Part shown: piece after piece, positions 7,334-15,422 of the stretch
Position numbering within the stretch: the stretch's first letter is position 1
Layout: the number at the start of each line of letters is the position of its first letter
Assembly (NCBI GenBank): GCA_002480015.1
Contig: DLQD01000033.1
Coordinates: 1 to 19,620, forward strand
DNA length: 19,620 nucleotides
Source: Opitutia bacterium UBA7441
Lineage (GTDB): Bacteria; Verrucomicrobiota; Verrucomicrobiia; Opitutales; Coraliomargaritaceae
Direction of reading: 5' to 3'
Program-made: the position numbers and the translations under genes
Notes under the pieces: generated by a model
The model's database searches: none
Told to the model about the DNA's origin: nothing
Seen by the model: the letters and a program-made list of their open reading frames with translations, nothing else

Positions 7334-8329
7334 TTAAGGCACTGCTACGGCGTCGAAGATTGATTGGACGAGATCTTCGCTGGTGATCTCTTCGGCCTCG
7401 GCCTCATAGGAGGGGATCACGCGGTGGCGGAGCACATCCATTCCGATTTCCTTAATGTCCTGTGGAATCACATAGGCGCGGCCGTGCATAACGGCCCAGG
7501 CTTTGGCGGCGAGTGTGAGGCTGATCGTGGCGCGGGGACTGGCGCCAAACTGGATGTACTGGCCGAGCTCGAGTTTATATTGGGCGGGATCGCGCGTAGC
7601 CAGAACTAGGTTGACGATGTAGTCGCGGATTTTTGGGTCGACGAAGACTTTATTTACATACTGGCGGGCATCGCGGATGGCGTGAAGCGTGGTCACTGCG
7701 TCGACGTTTAGATTCGGCGCAGTTGAGGACATGCGGTCGAGGATGGCGCGTTCGTCCTCGCGGCTCGGATAGCCGACTTTAAGTTTTAGCATGAAGCGGT
7801 CAACCTGCGCTTCGGGCAGTGGATAGGTGCCTTCCTGGTCGATGGGGTTTTCCGTAGCCAGCACGAGGAAGGGCTCGGGTAGTTTATAGGTCTCGTCGCC
7901 GATCGTCACCTGGTGCTCCTGCATGGCTTCAAGGAGAGCACTTTGCACTTTGGCGGGCGCACGGTTGATTTCGTCGGCGAGGATTAAATTAGCGAAGATC
8001 GGTCCTTTGCGAGTGTGAAAAGTGTTTTCCTTTGGGCTGTATATCAGTGTACCAATGATGTCAGCCGGCAGCAGGTCTGGCGTGAATTGGATACGCTTGA
8101 AATCCGCTGCTGTGGCGGTGGCAAGGGTACGGATACTCAAGGTCTTAGCGAGGCCGGGCACACCTTCGAGGAGCACATGACCGTTGGCGAGCAGCCCGAC
8201 GAGGAGGCGGTCGACCAAGTAATGTTGGCCGACGATGACGCGGCCGATCTCTTTGCGCAAGGCGGGGATCCATCGGATCGCCACTTGTAGTTGTTCTTCA
8301 ATTTCGGGTGAGTGTAAATCTTGGCTCAT
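7334..8329 (-). CDS. moxR: MoxR-family AAA+ ATPase
   Basis: 331 residues, the usual MoxR length. The AAA+ motifs are complete: Walker A GVPGLAKT (56-63), Walker B LILADE (115-120), sensor 1 ATENP (158-162) and the EAQVDRF motif (173-179). MoxR ATPases act as cytosolic chaperone-like motors that cooperate with vWA proteins; here the likely partners are the DUF58 protein, BatA and BatB-BatC. It is the first gene of the minus-strand operon, so the operon promoter should lie in 8330-8449, which is shared with the divergent regulator gene. The ATG at 8329-8327 has no visible Shine-Dalgarno sequence. Confidence is very high for the family; substrates cannot be read from sequence. Confidence 0.96.
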   Translation of the reverse strand: MSQDLHSPEIEEQLQVAIRWIPALRKEIGRVIVGQHYLVDRLLVGLLANGHVLLEGVPGLAKTLSIRTLATATAADFKRIQFTPDLLPADIIGTLIYSPKENTFHTRKGPIFANLILADEINRAPAKVQSALLEAMQEHQVTIGDETYKLPEPFLVLATENPIDQEGTYPLPEAQVDRFMLKLKVGYPSREDERAILDRMSSTAPNLNVDAVTTLHAIRDARQYVNKVFVDPKIRDYIVNLVLATRDPAQYKLELGQYIQFGASPRATISLTLAAKAWAVMHGRAYVIPQDIKEIGMDVLRHRVIPSYEAEAEEITSEDLVQSIFDAVAVP

Positions 8330-8413
8330 AGTTTTTAGCTCATACTAGCAGCTCGGTTGCCAGTAGAGGAACTGACAAGGCAGAAAAGCATAGGTTTCAT
8401 GGCAATCCGAATA

Positions 8414-8431
8414 TTGCATTATTCAGTGCAA
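8414..8431. promoter_or_regulatory. Short dyad in the moxR / NtrC-type regulator divergent region
   Basis: TTGCA (8414-8418) and TGCAA (8427-8431) form a 5-bp inverted repeat with an 8-nt spacer, 19 bp before the regulator ATG. It lies in the 120-bp region that must carry the promoters of both divergent units. It could be an operator, but arms this short also arise by chance. No convincing -35/-10 pair was found on either strand here. Confidence 0.25.
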
Positions 8432-8449
8432 TGTGCCTTATTGTCTCAC

Positions 8450-9817
8450 ATGCCAGCAACTATTTTAATCGTCGACGATGAGAAAAACACACGTGAGGGG
8501 CTCGGCCTCGCGCTGGAAGAGGAGTATGAGGTTTACATGGCTTCGGGGGCGGATGAAGCTTTTAACCTGATGGAGGCGGAGACCTTCGACGTCATTCTGA
8601 CCGACCTCCGCATGGCGGGCAAATCGGGCCTCAAGGTGATCGATCGTGCGATCACGTTGCCCAATCGTCCGATTTGCATCATGATGACGGCTTACGGCAA
8701 CGTGGAGACAGCTGTCGAATCTATGCGCCGTGGAGCCTTCGATTTTCTGACGAAGCCAGTGAGCTTGGAGAAGCTGGAAATCCTGATCAAGCGCGCATTG
8801 CAAAGCCGCTGGATCGAGGCCGAAAACGTTGTCCTGCACGAGCGCCTCGACAAGAAATACAGCTTCGATGGAATTGTGGGCAACTCCCCAGGACTCTCTG
8901 ACGTGCTCGACAAGGTCAAACTCGTCGCGCCCTCGAAAGCGACCGTCTTGCTCGAAGGCGAGACCGGCACGGGCAAGGAGCTCATTGCTCAAGCCATTCA
9001 TCAGAACAGCAACCGCTCGCGTCAGGCCTTCGTCCCTGTTCACTGCGCTGCGCTCGCTGCCAATCTACTGGAGAGTGAGCTTTTCGGTCACGAAAAAGGC
9101 GCCTACACCGGAGCCACCGAGCGCCGTGTTGGCCGCTTCGAATCGGCCGATGGCGGCACGCTTTTTCTCGATGAAATCGGGGAGATCGACGCTTCAACAC
9201 AGGTTAAACTCCTCCGCTTTCTCGAGACCCGCAGCTTCGAGCGCCTTGGGAGCTCCAAACCTGTTAAAGTGGATGTTCGCCTCGTCTGCGCGACCAATCG
9301 CAACCTTAGCGAGATGGCGAAGCGGGGCGAGTTTCGAGAAGACCTTCTCTACCGGCTTAATGTCGTCACCATCATTTTACCGCCCTTGCGTGAGCGCCCC
9401 GAGGATCTCCCGGTGCTGCTCAACCACTACATCAATTACTTTGCCGTTGAGAACGAACTGCCATCGATTCAACTAAGCGAGGGGGCTGTTAAGGTCCTCT
9501 GTGACTATCGTTGGCCAGGGAATATCCGTGAATTACGCAATTTCTGCGAAAACACGGTCGTGCTCAAGCGCGGCAACGAGGTCACTGAATACGACCTCGA
9601 CCCCAAATACCAAAATGTGAAGGAGACCGCAGCTGATCCTCAGCCACTATCCAGTAGTCCCACCCTCAGCCGTGAAGAAAATGAGAAGCGCCTCCTCCGC
9701 AACGCCCTGATTAAAGCCAATGGAAACCGCACGCACGCGGCCGAGCTGATGGGCATCAGCCGCCGCACACTCCATCGCAAACTCATTCAGTGGCCGGAGC
9801 TAGACGTCCAGAACTAA
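8450..9817 (+). CDS. NtrC-family sigma-54-dependent response regulator
   Basis: 455 residues from the ATG at 8450. The frame is open further upstream from a TTG at 8357, but the receiver domain starts right after this Met (MPATILIVDDE), so 8450 is preferred. Receiver domain: acidic pair D9-D10, phosphoacceptor D52, T80 and K102. AAA+ domain: Walker A GETGTGKE (170-177), sigma-54 contact loop GAYTGA (217-222, Tyr replacing the common Phe) and Walker B LFLDE (238-242). The C-terminus (about 410-450) is a Fis-type helix-turn-helix (NGNRTHAAELMGISRRTLHRKL). It should remodel sigma-54 polymerase at distant promoters when phosphorylated. No histidine kinase is adjacent. It is divergent from moxR; whether it controls that operon is unknown. 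Confidence 0.95.
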   Translation: MPATILIVDDEKNTREGLGLALEEEYEVYMASGADEAFNLMEAETFDVILTDLRMAGKSGLKVIDRAITLPNRPICIMMTAYGNVETAVESMRRGAFDFLTKPVSLEKLEILIKRALQSRWIEAENVVLHERLDKKYSFDGIVGNSPGLSDVLDKVKLVAPSKATVLLEGETGTGKELIAQAIHQNSNRSRQAFVPVHCAALAANLLESELFGHEKGAYTGATERRVGRFESADGGTLFLDEIGEIDASTQVKLLRFLETRSFERLGSSKPVKVDVRLVCATNRNLSEMAKRGEFREDLLYRLNVVTIILPPLRERPEDLPVLLNHYINYFAVENELPSIQLSEGAVKVLCDYRWPGNIRELRNFCENTVVLKRGNEVTEYDLDPKYQNVKETAADPQPLSSSPTLSREENEKRLLRNALIKANGNRTHAAELMGISRRTLHRKLIQWPELDVQN

Positions 9818-9915
9818 CTGAGCGCCTTTTAGCTATTCATTTGACTCTGTCGTTTCAGCATTCAGAAATGAGTATTGACCTGTAGTTTATTGATACCCCT
9901 CAACGACGATTGACC

Positions 9916-10779
9916 ATGAATCTCGGCAAAATACTCTTACTCTTACTCCTTCCTGTCTTGGTTTCATTAGAGGCTGAGGAGATTCGCATCGCTGCCTCCG
10001 ATCTGCTCGCCGACTATATTGAAGCACCGCTCGAAGTTTACGGTGAGGACAACGACTTGACTTTCACCATCGACAGCATCGGCAGTCTGCCCGCACTCGA
10101 CCGCCTCCGCTCGGATGAGATCGATCTCGCCATTATCGCAGTCCCTGATGGGGACGAAGTGCCTCGACAAGAGTTCAGTGTCTATCCCTTTGTTTACGAT
10201 GTGGCAGTGATCGCCGTTAATGAAAGTAATCCTATCGACGAGATCAGTCTGCCATACCTTGGAGGTATCTTCGGCTCCAATGAAGAATACAATTTCAACA
10301 CTTGGGGAGATATGAATCTCTCCGGATGGGGGAATCGGAATATAAAGCCGCTGGCCGGCACCCGAGAAGGGGGTATCGCCCTCGAACTCTTTAGATATAC
10401 AGTTTTCAAGGGTGGGGTGATGAAACCCAACGTAGCCATGGTTAAAGATTCGGAGATTGAGGATTTACTTCGTTCGGATGCCGCCTCCATCGCAATCCTG
10501 TCCAATCTATCTGAGAAGAGTCAGGTCAAAGTCCTCATGGTCTCGGAAGAAGAAGGTGCGCCTGCCTTCGGTCCTTCCGAAGATAATGTGCATTACGGCG
10601 ACTATCCGATCAGCCTGGCCTTTTACATAGTCTATAATGAGAGGGATGAATTGAAGCTTCGTCCGGTGGTTCGTGAACTGCTTAATGATGATGTAGCCGC
10701 CAGCCTACGTCAAAACGATCTGGTTCCGCTGCCCGATGCAGTCCGCCGCAAGTTGCTGCTCGATCTCGATTTGAAGTAA
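9916..10779 (+). CDS. Exported PstS-like substrate-binding protein (PBP-like domain)
   Basis: 287 residues from the ATG at 9916; a TTG two codons earlier is also in frame. Residues 1-20 form a strongly hydrophobic signal peptide (LLLLLLPVLV) ending near LEAEE, without a lipobox cysteine. The mature part has the pattern of PstS-like phosphate/anion-binding proteins: an N-terminal RIAASDLL strand, a DLAIIAVPDG segment, the hinge-like GGIFGSNEEYNFNTWGDMN stretch that recalls the PstS IFxGxxxxW motif, and YPISLAFYIVYN near the end. No ABC permease or ATPase genes are next to it, so it may serve a remote transporter, a sensor or another envelope role. The gap from the regulator stop is 98 bp and the pair could be cotranscribed. 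Ligand unknown. Confidence 0.75.
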   Translation: MNLGKILLLLLLPVLVSLEAEEIRIAASDLLADYIEAPLEVYGEDNDLTFTIDSIGSLPALDRLRSDEIDLAIIAVPDGDEVPRQEFSVYPFVYDVAVIAVNESNPIDEISLPYLGGIFGSNEEYNFNTWGDMNLSGWGNRNIKPLAGTREGGIALELFRYTVFKGGVMKPNVAMVKDSEIEDLLRSDAASIAILSNLSEKSQVKVLMVSEEEGAPAFGPSEDNVHYGDYPISLAFYIVYNERDELKLRPVVRELLNDDVAASLRQNDLVPLPDAVRRKLLLDLDLK

Positions 10780-10822
10780 GAGTACTGGTCGAATGTGGCG
10801 GTTAATTTTTCTAAAAAACGCG

Positions 10823-10850
10823 TTGACATAAGAATTCGCTTATGGATTCT
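10823..10850 (+). promoter_or_regulatory. Putative sigma-70-type promoter of the tRNA-Gly gene
   Basis: A perfect TTGACA (10823-10828) is followed after 16 bp by GATTCT (10845-10850), a weak match to TATAAT. The -10-like box ends 19 bp before the mature tRNA 5' end. The -35 match and the position support a promoter; the -10 box is poor, so its exact place is uncertain. Confidence 0.5.
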
Positions 10851-10869
10851 ACCGGCTTCGTTAACAAAA

Positions 10870-10945
<76 letters not shown>

Positions 10946-10951
10946 TTTTTT

Positions 10952-10984
10952 AAACCCCTAAGTCTTTGAGGCTTAGGGGTTTTT
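10952..10984 (+). terminator. Rho-independent terminator after tRNA-Gly
   Basis: The 11-bp perfect stem AAACCCCTAAG (10952-10962) / CTTAGGGGTTT (10972-10982) encloses a 9-nt loop and ends in a run of T. It begins 7 nt after the tRNA CCA. Because the stem is flanked by T before and after, some activity on the opposite strand is also possible. Confidence 0.9.
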
Positions 10985-11354
10985 CTTTGCCGGATGACGT
11001 CGAGATGACGGTTTTCTACCTTCGCTATAATCCCCAGTTTAGACCAGTTTATAAGAATTATACTGAACAAATACTGATCGTTAACCTCGAACTTCTGACT
11101 TATATTCCGCGTTCTTTCCGTTCTTTGCGGACGGCAGCTTCCGTGTGGGGTGAAGTTATTGGATTAGTTCGCCCAATGTGATTGATTGACAAGTCTTTAC
11201 GAGATATTAACGGCGAGGCTTCTGAATGCGCAAGTTACATTATGTTTAGTCACTCTAGGAGGTCGGATTCTTTTGAGAGTAGTGAAAGTTAATTATGAGA
11301 AACCCACGGCAATTTCTACGGGCGATAGGATAATCGCGTCGCCGTCTACAAGCG
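10985..11354. other. About 370 bp without a supported gene
   Basis: This stretch lies between the tRNA terminator and the end of the carboxynorspermidine dehydrogenase gene. Short open frames (10966-11181 and 11186-11407 on +, 10861-11070 on -) show no recognisable protein features, overlap real features and lack suitable starts. An imperfect tandem 9-mer is present at 11111-11128 (GTTCTTTCC/GTTCTTTGC). A TTGACA at 11186-11191 has no matching -10 box. I see nothing else of note. Confidence 0.6.
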
Positions 11355-12554
<1,200 letters not shown>

Positions 12555-12646
12555 AAAGCACATAAGTCGCAGCGCGCCGTGATCTTCAAGATTATTTCTG
12601 TGTGATCGGGACAAAACCTACACCCTGCACTTCTCGGCAACCGAAT

Positions 12647-12687
12647 TTGCATTTGTTGGAATAAGTTCTACGTTCATTGCACTTGTT
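12647..12687 (+). promoter_or_regulatory. Phased direct repeats just before msrB
   Basis: TTGCATTTGTT (12647-12657) and TTGCACTTGTT (12677-12687) differ at one of 11 positions and are exactly 30 bp apart, close to three helical turns. The second copy ends 4 nt before the msrB ATG. Such phased repeats may bind a regulator that would act on msrB. The sequence evidence is a single pair of repeats. Confidence 0.35.
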
Positions 12688-12691
12688 TAGT

Positions 12692-13315
12692 ATGAAAACC
12701 ACCTCAATCCTACGCAGCTACGGCCCTGCGCTACTCGTTGTTTTATTGGCCGGTGCACTTTTTACTTTTGCTATGCCAGAAAATCCGACGCGCCCTGAGC
12801 CGACTGATGTCGACCTTAACGAATGTGCCAGTGCTTGCGGCCTGCCCTCGCATGTGGACTTGAGCGGAGAGGATTACCCTGTTCAACGCACTGAGGCGGA
12901 ATGGAAGGAGCGTCTCACTGACCTTCAATACCACGTTGCGCGTGAACAGGGCACCGAGCGCCCATTTTCGAATCGCTACCACGATAATAAAAAGACCGGT
13001 CTTTACCGCTGCATCGGCTGCGACACGCCGCTTTTCAGCAGCACGGATAAGTTCGACTCCGGCACGGGTTGGCCGAGTTTCATCCAGCCGATCGATAAGC
13101 GCATACTTGGCGAGACCCGCGACTCGAGCTATGGCATGGTGCGCGTCGAGGTGCATTGCAATGTCTGCGGCTCACACCAAGGTCATGTTTTCCCTGACGG
13201 CCCGAAGCCAACCGGGTTGCGCTACTGCATCAACTCGGCTTCGCTGAGCTTCGAGCCGGCCGAGTCACCCGAGGCGATTAAAGCGTTGGTTGAGGCGTGG
13301 TATCTAGGAAAGTAG
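12692..13315 (+). CDS. msrB: Exported peptide methionine-(R)-S-oxide reductase MsrB
   Basis: 207 residues from the ATG at 12692; an in-frame TTG at 12677 is rejected because it lies inside a repeated operator-like sequence. Residues about 10-27 form a hydrophobic signal peptide or membrane anchor. The SelR/MsrB domain covers about 65-190: zinc-binding pairs CIGC (107-110) and CNVC (156-159), the GTGWPSF motif (124-130), HQGHVFPDGP, and the catalytic cysteine C179 in RYCINSASL. It reduces the R form of methionine sulfoxide in proteins. The leader implies a periplasmic or membrane-attached form that repairs envelope proteins and needs an exported reductant. An extra CASAC pair (C45, C49) lies in the linker. 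It converges on cysJ. Confidence 0.95.
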   Translation: MKTTSILRSYGPALLVVLLAGALFTFAMPENPTRPEPTDVDLNECASACGLPSHVDLSGEDYPVQRTEAEWKERLTDLQYHVAREQGTERPFSNRYHDNKKTGLYRCIGCDTPLFSSTDKFDSGTGWPSFIQPIDKRILGETRDSSYGMVRVEVHCNVCGSHQGHVFPDGPKPTGLRYCINSASLSFEPAESPEAIKALVEAWYLGK

Positions 13316-13353
13316 GTACTGCATACATCCGAGCCCGCTGGATTTTTGGGGAG

Positions 13354-13393
13354 GCTGCACGGATGCAGCGGTCATGCATGTTACGCATGTTAC
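13354..13393. repeat. Small hairpin and tandem 9-bp repeat between convergent msrB and cysJ
   Basis: GCTGCA (13354-13359) and TGCAGC (13364-13369) form a 6-bp stem with a CGGA loop. It is followed by two exact tandem copies of GCATGTTAC (13376-13384 and 13385-13393). The hairpin could act as a weak two-way terminator, but no T-run follows. The repeat has no known role. Confidence 0.4.
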
Positions 13394-13408
13394 CCTAGTT
13401 AGGAGTCT

Positions 13409-15223
13409 TTAATAGACGTCGCGTAGGTAGCGTTTTTCGTCTTTTAGTTTTTTGACGTAGGCAGCGGCGTCGTCCTTACTCAGGCCACCTTCCTTTTCGA
13501 TGATATCGTGTAGTGCCACGTCGACATCGGTGGCCATGCGGCTGGCATCGCCACATACATAGAAAGACGCACCTTCTTCTAGCCAAGCGTAGAACTCTTT
13601 ACTGTTTTCGCGCATGCGGTCTTGCACGTAGACTTTATCCTTTTGATCACGAGAGAAGGCTAGGTCGAGCTTCGTCAAAACACCATCGGCAAGGTAGTCT
13701 TGCCACTCGGTTTGATACAGAAAGTCGGTCAAATAGTGCTGGTCGCCGAAAAAGAGCCAATTCTTGCCCTTCGCACCGATCGCCTTGCGCTCTTCAACGA
13801 AGGCGCGGAATGGCGCGATGCCAGTGCCGGGGCCGACCATGATCATGGGCGTGTCGTTATCGGCCGGAATCTTGAAGTGCTTGTTTGGTGTGACGAAAAC
13901 GTCGGCCTTTTCACCCGCCGCGATGCGCTCGGCTAGGTAAGTCGAGCAAACGCCCTTACGGGTGCGGCCATGGGCGTCGTAGCGAACCACGCCGACTGTT
14001 AGGTGGACTTCACCAGGGTGTGCCTTTGGGCTGGAGGCGATCGAGTAGAGGCGCGGGGGCAGCTTGCGCATGATGCCGATAAGAGCATCGGCCGTGATGT
14101 CTTTAGCTGGGAACTCGTGGAGCAGGTCGATAATCTCACGGCCGTAAATATAGCTCTGCAAGTCAGTCTTCTTGTCCGGGTTGAGCAGCTTTTCCAGTTT
14201 CGCATCCTGTGCGATTTCGTTGTAGCGCTTAATGACCGGGAGGGAGAGCGAGGTGATGTCGAGTTGGCTCGTTAGCGCCTGGCGTAGGGTATAGGCCTGG
14301 TCTTTGATTAGGACCGGGCTTTCGGGATCGAGCTTGCTGGTCTGGATGAAGTCTTCAACCACGTCCTCCGCATTGTGTGGCACTACGGCGAGCGCGTCCC
14401 CGGCCTCATAGATGAGTCCAGAGCCTTCGAGGTTGAATTCGAGGTGCATGGTCTCTTTCGCGGAACCTTCGCCATTGAGCAGGACACGCTCGAGTAATTC
14501 GGAGGCGTAGGGGTTTTTTCGTGAGTATTTAACTGGGTCCGCTGTAGTGGCCGCAGGCACGGCCAGCGTAGCGTTGGCCGCTGGTCGGGACTCGGCTTCG
14601 AGCGCGCCCAGCGCGCCCTTGTGCCATTTGTCAAAGTCATCGTCGTAGTCCACATCGCAATCGACGCGTTCGTATATCCGGCGGGCCCCCAGCGCTTCGA
14701 GGCGGGCGTCGAAGTCCTTGCCCATTTTGCAGAATTCTTCGTAGCTGGTGTCGCCGAGGCCGAGCACGGAAAAGCGGGTGTTTACAAGCCTCGGCGCATT
14801 CTCAGCCATGAAGTCTTGGTAAAAGTCTGCTGCAGTCTCGGGCGGATCGCCTTCGCCCCAAGTGCTGACGATGACGAGCAGATTTTCGATATCTCTGAGT
14901 TTGGGCACTTTTATGTCGGCCATGTTGACCGCCTTGGCTTTGAATCCGATGGTTTTGGCTGCCTTGACGGTCAGGTCCGCCAAGCTCTCTGAGTTACCTG
15001 ATTCGGTGCCATAGAGCACGGTAAGCGCGGGTGCCTCTGAAGGCGCGGCTAGGGCGGCTACCTCAGACGAGCCCCTGCCGGAACCGGCGCGGAGACCGCT
15101 GATGAAGCCCTCGATCCAGAGCAATTGATCGGCTTGGAGGCCTTTGAGTAGGCTGTTCAGCGAAGCCGCCTGCTCGGGTGCGAGGGGCGCTGTATTCGGA
15201 ACGACTGGGTCGGGTTGGCTCAT
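13409..15223 (-). CDS. cysJ: Sulfite reductase [NADPH] flavoprotein alpha subunit
   Basis: 604 residues, close to the 599 of E. coli CysJ and collinear with it. An N-terminal linker with PEQAASLNSLLKGLQADQLLWIEGF is followed by the FMN flavodoxin domain (about 67-208; YGTESGN, STWGEGDPPE, GLGDTSYEEF), the connecting and FAD-binding domain (RLYSIASSP 391-399, GVCSTYL 424-430), and the NADPH domain (GPGTGIAPFRAF 464-475, YVCGDASRMA 555-564). It ends in the conserved RDVY with a C-terminal Tyr. It passes electrons from NADPH through FAD and FMN to the hemoprotein CysI for assimilatory sulfite reduction. Here it is divergent from cysI rather than in the usual cysJI order, with a shared control region. 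No Shine-Dalgarno is seen before ATG 15223. Confidence 0.96.
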   Translation of the reverse strand: MSQPDPVVPNTAPLAPEQAASLNSLLKGLQADQLLWIEGFISGLRAGSGRGSSEVAALAAPSEAPALTVLYGTESGNSESLADLTVKAAKTIGFKAKAVNMADIKVPKLRDIENLLVIVSTWGEGDPPETAADFYQDFMAENAPRLVNTRFSVLGLGDTSYEEFCKMGKDFDARLEALGARRIYERVDCDVDYDDDFDKWHKGALGALEAESRPAANATLAVPAATTADPVKYSRKNPYASELLERVLLNGEGSAKETMHLEFNLEGSGLIYEAGDALAVVPHNAEDVVEDFIQTSKLDPESPVLIKDQAYTLRQALTSQLDITSLSLPVIKRYNEIAQDAKLEKLLNPDKKTDLQSYIYGREIIDLLHEFPAKDITADALIGIMRKLPPRLYSIASSPKAHPGEVHLTVGVVRYDAHGRTRKGVCSTYLAERIAAGEKADVFVTPNKHFKIPADNDTPMIMVGPGTGIAPFRAFVEERKAIGAKGKNWLFFGDQHYLTDFLYQTEWQDYLADGVLTKLDLAFSRDQKDKVYVQDRMRENSKEFYAWLEEGASFYVCGDASRMATDVDVALHDIIEKEGGLSKDDAAAYVKKLKDEKRYLRDVY

Positions 15224-15302
15224 GATGCGTCTATTTTAAAAACAGGGTATGAAAGCACGGATCGACCGAAACGCTAGCCTATTTCTGTGTTTTCGGGCAT
15301 TT

Positions 15303-15341
15303 CTTAGGTTTTTGAGTGACAAACCTAAGTAAAGAGTCACT
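15303..15341. promoter_or_regulatory. Interlocked inverted repeats in the cysJ-cysI control region
   Basis: A perfect 9-bp inverted repeat CTTAGGTTT (15303-15311) / AAACCTAAG (15321-15329) has a 9-nt centre, giving a 27-bp dyad. A second inverted repeat, AGTGAC (15315-15320) / GTCACT (15336-15341), begins in the first one's centre. The element lies almost midway between the two start codons, about 80 bp from each. As DNA it fits a dimeric regulator site serving both genes. As RNA, on either strand, the arms have the order of an H-type pseudoknot. I do not recognise it as a known riboswitch. Confidence 0.6.
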
Positions 15342-15422
15342 TTGCTCTGTGTATTTTCTTAGTCGAGACCGACTTCTACGTTTGCGTCGCTGAACAGAAG
15401 GCACTTATTAAAAAACATAATT

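Noticed and set aside
8330..8345. Two-codon mini open frame ATGAGCTAA on the minus strand before moxR
   Set aside because: It repeats the ATGAGC of the real moxR start and could be a leader, but such short matches are expected by chance.
8400..8419. Possible sigma-54 promoter (TGGCA...TTGCAT) before the NtrC-type regulator
   Set aside because: The GG and GC elements are 15 bp apart instead of the required 12, so the site should not be functional.
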